From positions 62,566,239 through 62,630,238 of the forward strand of contig OU744723.1 in NCBI GenBank assembly GCA_916613615.1: a stretch of DNA of 64,000 bases, read 5' to 3'. Numbering within the stretch: the stretch's first letter is position 1; each line of letters starts with the position of its first letter. This stretch comes from Steromphala cineraria. Lineage: Eukaryota; Mollusca; Gastropoda; Trochida; Trochidae. Both the position numbers and the translations under genes were made by a program. This document shows positions 1 to 13,500 of the stretch, piece by piece. The notes under the pieces were generated by a model. That model made no database searches. It worked only from the letters and a program-made list of their open reading frames with translations, and had not been told where the DNA came from.

Positions 1-544
1 AACGCAAGCGGTCATACAAGAGAGACCTTTGTTCGATCCACTTACAACGTGGTATAGGCTACACTTAACTGTTAAAAACCTGTAGAGTCAATATTTCGAA
101 TATTTAATTCCGTGGGTGAAACTCTAGAAGATGAATCAAATGACAAGTTTTGATTTATCTCTTTCTTGCATATGTGAATCATTTATAAAAACCAATACTG
201 TTATGTTTGGATGTTCCACATGCTAGAAAAAAAATGAATATGAATTTGACGAAAATTGGAATATTGTTATGAACAATATTTAACTGTTTGAAAGAATTAA
301 CCCAAAACTTTCTCTCTTGTGGATTGCCAGCATGCCATTTCAATTCCATGTTGTATCATTTGGTATCTCATGCTATTGAAGTATTCTCATTGTTGAATGT
401 ATCAAGCTGAAGTGCTATCAAAACATCTTGACGAAACGTCCAATCTATTGTCATCGTATTAGTTAATATTACTGTGGTTTACTAACCATATACCTTATAA
501 ATGATTTTATTCATTATCCCTTGTCCGTTTTGTCTGTCTGTGAT
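1..544. other. AT-rich DNA, no gene recognised
   Basis: No coding frame, repeat structure or RNA gene could be supported here. Composition is AT-rich, as in introns or intergenic DNA elsewhere in the window. Confidence 0.5.
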
Positions 545-1040
545 CACATTGTTTCCGGACCAGGATTTCGAAAACCGTTACATCTCGCTCAATGAAACTT
601 TGTATTTAGACTTATCATCACATGTTGCTGTGACTTTTTGGTTATTAAACATTCTGGATTTTTTTTAATTTTCAAGTTTCCATGGTAACGCATCTTTGAA
701 ATGTGCTCCTGGAGCAGAACTTAAAAACAGTTTGATCTAGCTCAATGAAATTTAGTATATTGACCAATTATCACATGGCGTTGTGCCTTTTGTGGTATTC
801 AACTTTCTAAAATTTTGTATTTTTGCGGTTTCCACGGAAACTCAACTTAGAAATGTGTTTCCGGAGCAGAACTCGAAAACTATTAGGGCTAGCTTGATAA
901 AAAATCTTGGTATTTTGACTAATCATGACATGTAGTTGTGCTTTTTGGGATTTTCAACACCCTGGCTTTTTCAGTTTCCATGCAAAACGCAATTAAGAAA
1001 TGTGTTTCCGAAGCAGAATTTGAAAACCATTTCCAAATTT
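545..1040. repeat. Degenerate ~150-bp tandem repeat, about 3.3 units
   Basis: The motif GTTTCCGGAGCAGAA (with variants) recurs at about 551, 705, 857 and 1005, a period of 148-154 bp. Each unit also repeats a piece like AGCTCAATGAAA and a TTTCCATGG-type segment. The units are well diverged, so the array is old. The period resembles the cores of the tandem-core elements at 21.2 and 62.3 kb, but the sequence is different. The 64-codon ORF inside it is incidental. Confidence 0.65.
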
Positions 1041-1361
1041 CTAAACTGTGTTTCACCACGGAATTAAGATGTTTTAATCAAACAACATATTCAATCAAAC
1101 AGGATGGTTGTTTTGTTCTCTCTTCACATTAACATGGGGAACATGACGATGGCATAACATAACAATCACTTAATATAAAAGACCTAGATGTAGTTTATAA
1201 TAGTTTTATGATGGTTATTAAAAGGCAAACAAAATTAGCTGCATGAATGTACCGGTATTGTTCACGCATTCAGTATATCACAATATAAACTAAAACTGAC
1301 CATTCAACTACAGTCGGGCCAGGGGATAAGCCATCTCTTCTGATTGCTCTTGTTCTTAATA

Positions 1362-2221
1362 TACATAAAGAACTTAATTAAGCACCCCCCACTTTTTCAA
1401 ACAGAAATAAACGCTGCTAATAATACACAAAACAAATGTTCAGACAAACAATAAGGATGTTTTAAAAGAACAATCATCTAGAAGCCTGGAAACGAAAACT
1501 TAATGCGGTTTACAATTCACTGTCACTGAATAACTGGCTTTACAAAATGTTTGTATTTTTTAGTCAAAATCCAAGTTACCTTAAAATTGAAAATGAAAGT
1601 CAATATTTTTTTTGCTGCAATGTGATTATCATTGATCTTGAGTGAATTGATGACTTTTTAGCAAATAACCCCATAGCATAAGTCAATCTTTAAAGTGGTA
1701 TGAACCTTCAAAATCACAAAATTATCAAATATCGAATTTAAAGAAAACTGCACAAAGACTTAAATTGGTCACTGTCAAAGATAATGGAGAAGTGTTTAAT
1801 TAACAATTCAACTCAACGAATCTCAGATGTAGGATTGAAAGCTTTTTATCAATTTTTGATGAAAAAAGTACTGAAAATTCAATGTCTTGCTATCCTCTTA
1901 TCATGCATGATAAAAAGTGTTTTTGTATAAAATGTCAGCCAGGGATCAGCAATGTTATTTTTAATTCATAACATCCAAAGTTTAACGTGTAGTTTTTCCC
2001 CTATGGCAATAGTTATATTTAGCAAAATTTCAGTAGTCTCTCAGTTTTTCTCATATTTTCACTATTTTTGCACATTAGCGCTTTTTAGTTCAATTAAATA
2101 GTCAATAACAAAGCAGTTGTTATATCTGGAGTTGTCAATGTATCAAATTAATCCAAATAGTCCAAGAGCACCAAAATTCATTTTTCAAAATAGGGGGGTG
2201 CTTAAATAAGTTCTTTGCGTA
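1362..2221. mobile_element. Non-autonomous Tc1/mariner-type DNA element (TA target)
   Basis: The left end reads TACATAAAGAACTTAATTAA followed by GCACCCCCC. The right end, read on the other strand, is TACGCAAAGAACTTATTTAA followed by GCACCCCCC. The element is therefore bounded by ~30-bp terminal inverted repeats with few mismatches, and a TA dinucleotide sits directly outside each end (1360-1361 and 2222-2223). The interior (~860 bp) is AT-rich and has no transposase frame. The TA duplication plus TIR points to Tc1/mariner-type mobilisation; the superfamily is inferred from the target site only. Confidence 0.6.
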
Positions 2222-2323
2222 TATAAGATTTAATAACATTATCAATGTTTTAAGAATTACTCAAAGTTATATTTTACTCCACTGTAATCAAAGTGTCATG
2301 GAAAATGCCCTGTGGTTTGAATC

Positions 2324-2392
2324 GCCTCTGTGGTGTAATGAGTAGCTTACTCTGCCAGAGACCAGAAGATCACAGATTTGATTCCAACATAC
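2324..2392 (+). repeat. tRNA-like head of a SINE
   Basis: A box-like segment (GTGGTGTAATGAGTAGCTTA) is followed about 35 bp later by a B-box-like GATTTGATTCCA. This is the spacing of an internal RNA polymerase III promoter. The flanks do not form a clear acceptor stem, so a working tRNA gene is unlikely and a tRNA-derived SINE head is preferred. The SINE body and tail could not be delimited. Confidence 0.4.
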
Positions 2393-3375
2393 ATTAACAC
2401 GAAAATGCAATTAGGTCACAATATGTGTATAACATTTAATATTGATAGATATGACAACTATGAATTGTAGATCTGTCGCCTTTGGATGAATTAAGTATTT
2501 CAATAATTTGCATTGCCATGAAAAGTAGGCATATTAGGAACTTATATGTTTCACTATGAGAGCTTAAAACATAAAATGTAACTTAAGAACAATTATATGC
2601 TTCTATGTGTGTGCTTTGATGTGTTTAGTCTTCAAGTAGAACTTATGTTAAGAACAGTGAAAACATCTATGTTTCAAGTTGACAGTAGAATAGTTATATT
2701 GTTGTCCAAAATGTTTCAGATATGTCATGTCAAAGATAACTGGCTTATGTCCTATGACTCCCTGGGATTCCATCATTCAACAATTGCTCAAAAGATCAGG
2801 TTTCTCAAACTCAAAGAATCAATTATGAAACAATACAATTGAACTAAAGTTAAACTGTGTTTTGATCTTATTCATTTAAAAAATTGGCACATCTTTTCTA
2901 ACATAATAGGATGAGTGTACTGGCAACTTACAATCGATTTTGTTAAGTTTTGAATTTTAAACATCCACAAACCTCGACATTACCCCTTCTCGATTTATGT
3001 TCAGAAATGTTTCAACAAAATGAAAACTGGACTTGAGTTAAGCTTATTTGGCCAATAAACACCTTTAATTAGCCCTTCATCAAGACAGCGTAATTATCGG
3101 CTACATCCCAACGTGCCTACAGAAACTGTGTATGCACTTTGGGAACTGAAAATACGAACCCTTCTCAGAAATTGGGTATGACCCGTAGATCAACAGTTGG
3201 TATCTATCAAAGCAATTGTAAGGAGATTAAAGTGTAAACAAAACGTAATCAATTCTGCTCCTTAGATTTCCTGATGAGTTAAAGTTGTTAACACACTGTT
3301 TAGCATAGGGGACCACATATCTACGCTGAAGGAGGACCATCCATCTTCCGGAGAACGAGGAATAGACCCGTCTTT
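2393..3375. other. AT-rich stretch, no gene recognised
   Basis: Two open frames here (81 codons on +, 61 on -) have no recognisable domain and ordinary AT-rich composition. I see no repeat structure. Confidence 0.4.
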
Positions 3376-3379
3376 TCAG

Positions 3380-3795
3380 CTGACTTAGACAGCGTGTCTC
3401 CCACAAAATCAACCCTGTTCAACAAGTTTACAACGACGAGATAGGCAAGATGGACGTCGATGCTGCCGCGACTGTTGCCACTTTCTGGAGAGTTAAGTCA
3501 GCCTTGTACCGCCACGTTTACGTGTACAGTCACATGTGAGAAGACATCGTCCAGGACGTATGGGTTGAAGTCATGGAATCTGAACCAGATGGGGACAAGA
3601 TCCTACTCTTCAACGACTACATGGCATCAACATGGCTAGACTTTGACGCCCGCTTCCTTGTGAAAATGTAGAACCAGCCAAGCAGTCTCATCTCAACATC
3701 TACGAAATAATCGGGGAACTAAAGAAATTGGAGAGGGAAGAGCGTGTCCTAAGGAGGCAGTTAGAGCACGGTGGTAGCTTTGGAGATGTGGATTG
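3380..3795 (+). pseudogene. Decayed transposase-like coding remnant (MULE-like C-terminus?)
   Basis: One plus-strand frame reads as protein through two in-frame stops (after YVYSHM and after RFLVKM). It contains EVMESEPDGDKILLFNDYM and then STWLDFDARF. After a shift it continues as HLNIYEIIGELKKLEREER and ends at GGSFGDVD-stop. An acidic or aromatic block, then a missing segment, then a HPNIYE-type helix with a charged coiled tail resembles the C-terminal part of Mutator-like transposases in invertebrates. That assignment comes from memory of the family and is uncertain. The last codons overlap the first 78-bp satellite monomer, so the satellite begins inside or directly against this remnant. 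Confidence 0.4.
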
Positions 3796-5126
3796 ACTGA
3801 TTATTTATTGTGATGTAAGGCACTTGCTATGATAGACGTGAGGGTATTGTAGGAGTTTCCGAGATGTGGATTTGCTGATTATTTATTGTGATGTGAGGCA
3901 CTTGTTGTGATAGATGTGAGGGTATTGTAGAAGCTTCAGAGATGTGGATTGACTGATTATTTATTGTGATGTGAGGCACTTGCTGTGATAGATGTGATGG
4001 TATTACAGGAGCTTCGGAGATGTGGATTGACTGATTATTTATTGTGATGTGAGGCACTTGCCTTGATAGATGTGATGGTATTACAGGAGCTTCGGATATG
4101 TGGATTGACTGATTATTTATTGTGATGTGAGGTACTTGCTGTGATAGATGTGACGGTATTGTAAGAGCTTCGGAGATGTGGATTGACTGATTGTTTATTG
4201 TGATGTGAGGTACTTGCTGTGATAGACGTGAGGGTATTGTAGGAGCTTTGGAGATGTGGATTGACTGATTATTTATTGTGATTTGAGGCACTTGCCTTGA
4301 TAGATGTGATGGTATTACAGGAGCTTCAGAGATGTGGATTGACTGATTGTTTATTGTGATGTAAGGCACTTGCCTTGATAGATGTGAGGGTATTGTAGGA
4401 GCTTCAGAGATGTGGATTGACTGATTGTTTATTGTGATGTAAGGCACTTGCCTTGATAGATGTGATGGTATTACAGGAGCTTCGGAGATGTGGATTGACT
4501 GATTATTTATTGTGATGTGAGGTACTTGCTGTGATAGATGTGACGGTATTGTAAGAGCTTCGGAGATGTGGATTGACTGATTGTTTATTGTGATGTGAGG
4601 TACTTGCTGTGATAGATGTGAGGGTATTGTAAGAGCTTCGGAGATGTGGATTGACTGATTATTTATTGTGATGTAAGGCACTTGCTGTGATAGATGTGAG
4701 GGTATTGTAGGAGCTTCAGAGATGTGGATTGACTGATTGTTTATTGTGATGTAAGGCACTTGCTGTGATAGATGTGAGGGTGTTGTAGGAGCTTCAGAGA
4801 TGTGGATTGACTGATTATTTATTGTGATGTAAGGCACTTGCTGTGATAGATGTGAGGGCATTGTAGAAGCTTCGGAGATGTGGATTGACTGATTGTTTAT
4901 TGTGATGTAAGGCACTTGCTGTGATAAATGTGAGGGTGTTGTAGGAGCTTCGGAGATGTGGATTGACTGATTGTTTATTGTGATGTAAGGCACTTGCTGT
5001 GAAAGACGTGAGGGTATTGTAGAAGCTTCGGAGATGTGGATTGACTGATTATTTATTGTGGTGTAAGGCACTTGCCCTGATAGACGTGAGGGTATTGTAG
5101 AAGATTCGGAGATGTGGATTGGCTGA

Positions 5127-8100
5127 TTATTTATTGTGATAAGGCCTTTTCTGTGATAGATGTGAGGGTATTGTAGGAGCTTCGGAGATGTGGATTGACT
5201 GATTGTTTATTGTGATGTAAGGCACTTGCTGTGATAGATGTGAGGGTATTGTAGGAGCTTCGGAGATGTGGATTGACTGATTATTTATTGTGATGTAAGG
5301 TACTTGCCGTGATAGATGTGAGGGTATTGTAAGAGCTTCGGAGATGTGGATTGACTGATTATTTATTGTGATGTGAGGTACTTGCTGTGATAGATGTGAG
5401 GGTATTGTAAGAGCTTCGGAGATGTGGATTGACTGATTATTTATTGTGATGTGAGGCACTTGCCTTGATAGATGTGATGGTATTGTAGGAGCTTCAGAGA
5501 TGTGGATTGACTGATTATTTATTGTGATGTGAGGTACTTGCCGTGATAGATGTGAGAGTATTGTAAGAGCTTCGGAGATGTGGATTGACTGATTATTTAT
5601 TGTGATGTGAAGTCCTTGCTGTGATAGATTTGAGGGTATTACAGGAGCTTCAGAGATGTGGATTGACTGATTATTTATTGTGATGTAAGGTACTTGCCGT
5701 GATAGATGTGAGGGTATTGTAGGAGCTTCGGAGATGTGGATTGACTGATTATTTATTGTGATGTGAGGTTCTTGCTGTGATAGATGTGACGGTGTTGTAA
5801 GAGCTTCGGAGATGTGGATTGACTGATTATTTATTGTGATGTGAGGTACTTGCTGTGATAGATGTGAGGGTATTGTAGGAGCTTCGGAGATGTGGATTGG
5901 CTGATTATTTATTGTGATGTGAGGCACTGGCTGTGATAGATGTGAGGGTATTGTAGTAGCTTCGGAGATGTGGATTGACTGATTATTTATCGTGATGTGA
6001 GGTACTTGCTGTGATAGATGTTAGGGTATTGTAGGAGCTTCGGAGATGTGGATTGACTGATTATTTATTGTGATGTGAGGTACTGGCTGTGATAGATGTG
6101 AGGGTATTGTAGGAGCTTCGGAGATGTGGATTGACTGATTATTTATTGTGATGTGAGGCACTTGCTGTGATAGACGTGAGGGTATTGTAGGAGCTTTGGA
6201 GATGTGGATTGACTGATTATTTATTGTGATGTGAGGCACTTGCCTTGATAGATGTGATGGTATTACAGGAGCTTCAGAGATGTGGATTGACTGATTGTTT
6301 ATTGTGATGTAAGGCACTTGCCTTGATAGATGTGATGGTATTACAGGAGCTTCGGAGATGTGGATTGACTGATTGTTTATTGTGATGTAAGGCACTTGCC
6401 TTGATAGATGTGATGGTATTACAGGAGCTTCGGAGATGTGGATTGACTGATTATTTATTGTGATGTGAGGTACTTGCTGTGATAGATGTGAGGGTATTGT
6501 AAGAGCTTCGGAGATGTGGATTGACTGATTGTTTATTGTGATGTGAGGTACTTGCTGTGATAGATGTGAGGGTATTGTAAGAGCTTCGGAGATGTGGATT
6601 GACTGATTATTTATTGTGATGTAAGGCACTTGCTGTGATAGATGTGAGGGTATTGTAAGAGCTTCAGAGATGTGGATTGACTGATTGTTTATTGTGATGT
6701 AAGGCACTTGCTGTGATAGATGTGAGGGTGTTGTAGGAGCTTCAGAGATGTGGATTGACTGATTATTTATTGTGATGTAAGGCACTTGCTGTGATAGATG
6801 TGATGGCATTGTAGAAGCTTCGGAGATGTGGATTGACTGATTGTTTATTGTGATGTAAGGCACTTGCTGTGATAAATGTGAGGGTGTTGTAGGAGCTTCG
6901 GAGATGTGGATTGACTGATTGTTTATTGTGATGTAAGGCACTTGCTGTGAAAGACGTGAGGGTATTGTAGAAGCTTCGGAGATGTGGATTGACTGATTAT
7001 TTATTGTGGTGTAAGGCACTTGCCCTGATAGACGTGAGGGTATTGTAGAAGATTCGGAGATGTGGATTGGCTGATTATTTATTGTGACAAGGCCTTTTCT
7101 GTGATAGATGTGAGGGTATTGTAGGAGCTTCGGAGATGTGGATTGACTGATTGTTTATTGTGATGTAAGGCACTTGCTGTGATAGATGTGAGGGTATTGT
7201 AGGAGCTTCGGAGATGTGGATTGACTGATTATTTATTGTGATGTAAGGTACTTGCCGTGATAGATGTGAGGGTATTGTAAGAGCTTCGGAGATGTGGATT
7301 GACTGATTATTTATTGTGATGTGAGGTACTTGCTGTGATAGATGTGAGGGTATTGTAAGAGCTTCGGAGATGTGGATTGACTGATTATTTATTGTGATGT
7401 GAGGCACTTGCCTTGATAGATGTGATGGTATTGTAGGAGCTTCAGAGATGTGGATTGACTGATTATTTATTGTGATGTGAGGTACTTGCCGTGATAGATG
7501 TGAGAGTATTGTAAGAGCTTCGGAGATGTGGATTGACTGATTATTTATTGTGATATGAAGTCCTTGCTGTGATAGATTTGAGGGTATTACAGGAGCTTCA
7601 GAGATGTGGATTGACTGATTGTTTATTGTGATGTAAGGTACTTGCCGTGATAGATGTGAGGGTATTGTAGGAGCTTCGGAGATGTGGATTGACTGATTAT
7701 TTATTGTGATGTGAGGTTCTTGCTGTGATAGATGTGACGGTGTTGTAAGAGCTTCGGAGATGTGGATTGACTGATTATTTATTGTGATGTGAGGTACTTG
7801 CTGTGATAGATGTGAGGGTATTGTAGGAGCTTCGGAGATGTGGATTGGCTGATTATTTATTGTGATGTGAGGCACTGGCTGTGATAGATGTGAGGGTATT
7901 GTAGTAGCTTCGGAGATGTGGATTGACTGATTATTTATCGTGATGTGAGGTACTTGCTGTGATAGATGTGAGGGTATTGTAGGAGCTTCGGAGATGTGGA
8001 TTGACTGATTATTTATTGTGATGTGAGGTACTGGCTGTGATAGATGTGAGGGTATTGTAGGAGCTTCGGAGATGTGGATTGACTGATTATTTATTGTGAT

Positions 8101-9022
8101 GTGAGGCACTTGCTGTGATAGACGTGAGGGTATTGTAGGAGCTTTGGAGATGTGGATTGACTGATTATTTATTGTGATGTGAGGCACTTGCCTTGATAGA
8201 TGTGATGGTATTACAGGAGCTTCAGAGATGTGGATTGACTGATTGTTTATTGTGATGTAAGGCACTTGCCTTGATAGATGTGATGGTATTACAGGAGCTT
8301 CGGAGATGTGGATTGACTGATTGTTTATTGTGATGTAAGGCACTTGCCTTGATAGATGTGATGGTATTACAGGAGCTTCGGAGATGTGGATTGACTGATT
8401 ATTTATTGTGATGTGAGGTACTTGCTGTGATAGATGTGAGGGTATTGTAAGAGCTTCGGAGATGTGGATTGACTGATTATTTATTGTGATGTGAGGTACT
8501 TGCTGTGATAGATGTGAGGGTATTGTAAGAGCTTCGGAGATGTGGATTGACTGATTATTTATTGTGATGTAAGGCACTTGCTGTGATAGATGTGAGGGTA
8601 TTGTAGGAGCTTCAGAGATGTGGATTGACTGATTGTTTATTGTGATGTAAGGCACTTGCTGTGATAGATGTGAGGGTGTTGTAGGAGCTTCAGAGATGTG
8701 GATTGACTGATTATTTATTGTGATGTAAGGCACTTGCTGTGATAGATGTGATGGTATTGTAGAAGCTTCGGAGATGTGGATTGACTGATTGTTTATTGTG
8801 ATGTAAGGCACTTGCTGTGATAAATTTGAGGGTGTTGTAGGAGCTTCGGAGATGTGGATTGACTGATTGTTTATTGTGATGTAAGGCACTTGCTGTGAAA
8901 GACGTGAGGGTATTGTAGAAGCTTCGGAGATGTGGATTGACTGATTATTTATTGTGGTGTAAGGCACTTGCCCTGATAGACGTGAGGGTATTGTAGAAGA
9001 TTCGGAGATGTGGATTGGCTGA
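5127..9022 (-). repeat. Two tandem copies of a 1,948-bp higher-order unit
   Basis: The frameshifted marker monomer (TGTGATAAGGCC where others read TGTGATGTAAGGC) ends open frames at 5127, 7075 and 9023, exactly 1,948 bp apart. This equals 25 monomers minus the 2-bp deletion in the marker. The order of variant monomers (TIP, VIP, LTT, SRQ, SQP types) matches between the copies by eye, with rare differences such as the nonsense change near 6018. This is multi-monomer amplification rather than single-unit expansion. Confidence 0.85.
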
Positions 9023-10579
9023 TTATTTATTGTGATAAGGCCTTTTCTGTGATAGATGTGAGGGTATTGTAGGAGCTTCGGAGATGTGGATTGACTGATT
9101 GTTTATTGTGATGTAAGGCACTTGCTGTGATAGATGTGAGGGTATTGTAGGAGCTTCGGAGATGTGGATTGACTGATTATTTATTGTGATGTAAGGTACT
9201 TGCCGTGATAGATGTGAGGGTATTGTAAGAACTTCGGAGATGTGGATTGACTGATTATTTATTGTGATGTGAGGTACTTGCTGTGATAGATGTGAGGGTA
9301 TTGTAAGAGCTTCGGAGATGTGGATTGACTGATTATTTATTGTGATGTGAGGCACTTGCCTTGATAGATGTAATGGTATTGTAGGAGCTTCAGCGATGTG
9401 GATTGACTGATTATTTATTGTGATGTAAGGTACTTGCCGTGATAGATGTGAGAGTATTATAAGAGCTTCGGAGATGTGGATTGACTGATTATTTATTGTG
9501 ATGTGAGGTACTTGCTGTGATAGATGTGACGGTGTTGTAAGAGCTTCGGAGATGTGGATTGACTGATTATTTATTGTGATTTGAGGCACTTGCCTTGATA
9601 GATGTGATGGTATTACAGGAGCTTCAGAGATGTGGATTGACTGATTGTTTATTGTGATGTAAGGCACTTGCCTTGATAGATGTGAGGGTATTGTAGGAGC
9701 TTCAGAGATGTGGATTGACTGATTGTTTATTGCGATGTAAGGCACTTGCCTTGATAGATGTGATGGTATTACAGGAGCTTCAGAGATGTGGATTGACTGA
9801 TTGTTTATTGTGATGTAAGGCACTTGCCTTGATAGATGTGAGGGTATTGTAGGAGCTTCAGAGATGTGGATTGACTGATTGTTTATTGTGATGTAAGGCA
9901 CTTGCCTTGATAGATGTGATGGTATTACAGGAGCTTCGGAGATGTGGATTGACTGATTATTTATTGTGATGTGAGGTACTTGCTGTGATAGATGTGACGG
10001 TATTGTAAGAGCTTCGGAGATGTGGATTGACTGATTGTTTATTGTGATGTGAGGTACTTGCTGTGATAGATGTGAGGGTATTGTAAGAGCTTCAGAGATG
10101 TGGATTGACTGATTATTTATTGTGATGTAAGGCACTTGCTGTGATAGATGTGAGGGTATTGTAGGAGCTTCAGAGATGTGGATTGACTGATTGTTTATTG
10201 TGATGTAAGGCACTTGCTGTGATAGATGTGAGGGTGTTGTAGGAGCTTCAGAGATGTGGATTGACTGATTATTTATTGTGATGTAAGGCACTTGCTGTGA
10301 TAGATGTGATGGCATTGTAGAAGCTTCGGAGATGTGGATTGACTGATTGTTTATTGTGATGTAAGGCACTTGCTGTGATAAATGTGAGGGTGTTGTAGGA
10401 GCTTCGGAGATGTGGATTGACTGATTGTTTATTGTGATGTAAGGCACTTGCTGTGAAAGACGTGAGGGTATTGTAGAAGCTTCGGAGATGTGGATTGACT
10501 GATTATTTATTGTGGTGTAAGGCACTTGCCCTGATAACGTGAGGGTATTGTAGAAGATTCGGAGATGTGGATTGGCTGA

Positions 10580-13500
10580 TTATTTATTGTGATAAGGCCT
10601 TTTCTGTGATAGATGTGAGGTTATTGTAGGAGCTTCGGAGATGTGGATTGACTGATTGTTTATTGTGATGTAAGGCACTTGCTGTGATAGATGTGAGGGT
10701 ATTGTAGGAGCTTCGGAGATGTGGATTGACTGATTATTTATTGTGATGTAAGGTACTTGCCGTGATAGATGTGAGGGTATTGTAAGAGCTTCGGAGATGT
10801 GGATTGACTGATTATTTATTGTGATGTGAGGTACTTGCTGTGATAGATGTGAGGGTATTGTAAGAGCTTCGGAGATGTGGATTGACTGATTATTTATTGT
10901 GATGTGAGGCACTTGCCTTGATAGATGTGATGGTATTGTAGGAGCTTCAGAGATGTGGATTGACTGATTATTTATTGTGATGTGAGGTACTTGCCGTGAT
11001 AGATGTGAGAGTATTGTAAGAGCTTCGGAGATGTGGATTGACTGATTATTTATTGTGATGTGAGGTACTTGCTGTGATAGATTTGAGGGTATTACAGGAG
11101 CTTCAGAGATGTGGATTGACTGATTATTTATTGTGATGTAAGGTACTTGCCGTGATAGATGTGAGGGTATTGTAGGAGCTTCGGAGATGTGGATTGACTG
11201 ATTATTTATTGTGATGTGAGGTTCTTGCTGTGATAGATGTGACGGTGTTGTAAGAGCTTCGGAGATGTGGATTGACTGAGTATTTATTGTGATGTGAGGT
11301 ACTTGCTGTGATAGATGTGAGGGTATTGTAGGAGCTTCGGAGATGTGGATTGGCTGATTATTTATTGTGATGTGAGGCACTGGCTGTGATAGATGTGAGG
11401 GTATTGTAGTAGCTTCGGAGATGTGGATTGACTGATTATTTATTGTGATGTGAGGTACTTGCTGTGATAGATGTGAGGGTATTGTAGGAGCTTCGGAGAT
11501 GTGGATTGACTGATTATTTATTGTGATGTGAGGTACTGGCTGTGATAGATGTGAGGGTATTGTAGGAGCTTCGGAGATGTGGATTGACTGATTATTTATT
11601 GTGATGTGAGGCACTTGCCTTGATAGATGTGATGGTATTACAGGAGCTTCAGAGATGTGGATTGACTGATTGTTTATTGTGATGTAAGGCACTTGCCTTG
11701 ATAGATGTGATGGTATTACAGGAGCTTCGGAGATGTGGATTGACTGATTGTTTATTGTGATGTAAGGCACTTGCCTTGATAGATGTGATGGTATTACAGG
11801 AGCTTCGGAGATGTGGATTGACTGATTATTTATTGTGGTGTAAGGCACTTGCCCTGATAGACGTGAGGGTATTGTAGAAGATTCGGAGATGTGGATTGGC
11901 TGATTATTTATTGTGATAAGGCCTTTTCTGTGATAGATGTGAGGGTATTGTAGGAGCTTCGGAGATGTGGATTGACTGATTATTTATTGTGATGTGAGGT
12001 ACTGGCTGTGATAGATGTGAGGGTATTGTAGGAGCTTCGGAGATGTGGATTGACTGATTATTTATTGTGATGTGAGGTACTTGCTGTGATAGATGTGACG
12101 GTATTGTAAGAGCTTCGGAGATGTGGATTGACTGATTATTTATTGTGATGTAAGGCACTTGCTGTGATAGATGTGAGGGTATTGTAGGAGCTTCAGAGAT
12201 GTGGATTGACTGATTGTTTATTGTGATGTAAGGCACTTGCTGTGATAGATGTGAGGGTGTTGTAGGAGCTTCAGAGATGTGGATTGACTGATTATTTATT
12301 GTGATGTAAGGCACTTGCTGTGATAGATGTGATGGCATTGTAGAAGCTTCGGAGATGTGGATTGACTGATTGTTTATTGTGATGTAAGGCACTTGCTGTG
12401 ATAAATGTGAGGGTGTTGTAGGAGCTTCGGAGATGTGGATTGACTGATTGTTTATTGTGATGTAAGGCACTTGCTGTGAAAGACGTGAGGGTATTGTAGA
12501 AGCTTCGGAGATGTGGATTGACTGATTATTTATTGTGGTGTAAGGCACTTGCCCTGATAACGTGAGGGTATTGTAGAAGATTCGGAGATGTGGATTGGCT
12601 GATTATTTATTGTGATAAGGCCTTTTCTGTGATAGATGTGAGGTTATTGTAGGAGCTTCGGAGATGTGGATTGACTGATTGTTTATTGTGATGTAAGGCA
12701 CTTGCTGTGATAGATGTGAGGGTATTGTAGGAGCTTCGGAGATGTGGATTGACTGATTATTTATTGTGATGTAAGGTACTTGCCGTGATAGATGTGAGGG
12801 TATTGTAAGAGCTTCGGAGATGTGGATTGACTGATTATTTATTGTGATGTGAGGTACTTGCTGTGATAGATGTGAGGGTATTGTAAGAGCTTCGGAGATG
12901 TGGATTGACTGATTATTTATTGTGATGTGAGGCACTTGCCTTGATAGATGTGATGGTATTGTAGGAGCTTCAGAGATGTGGATTGACTGATTATTTATTG
13001 TGATGTGAGGTACTTGCCGTGATAGATGTGAGAGTATTGTAAGAGCTTCGGAGATGTGGATTGACTGATTATTTATTGTGATGTGAGGTACTTGCTGTGA
13101 TAGATTTGAGGGTATTACTGGAGCTTCAGAGATGTGGATTGACTGATTATTTATTGTGATGTAAGGTACTTGCCGTGATAGATGTGAGGGTATTGTAGGA
13201 GCTTCGGAGATGTGGATTGACTGATTATTTATTGTGATGTGAGGTTCTTGCTGTGATAGATGTGACGGTGTTGTAAGAGCTTCGGAGATGTGGATTGACT
13301 GAGTATTTATTGTGATGTGAGGTACTTGCTGTGATAGATGTGAGGGTATTGTAGGAGCTTCGGAGATGTGGATTGGCTGATTATTTATTGTGATGTGAGG
13401 CACTGGCTGTGATAGATGTGAGGGTATTGTAGTAGCTTCGGAGATGTGGATTGACTGATTATTTATTGTGATGTGAGGTACTTGCTGTGATAGATGTGAG

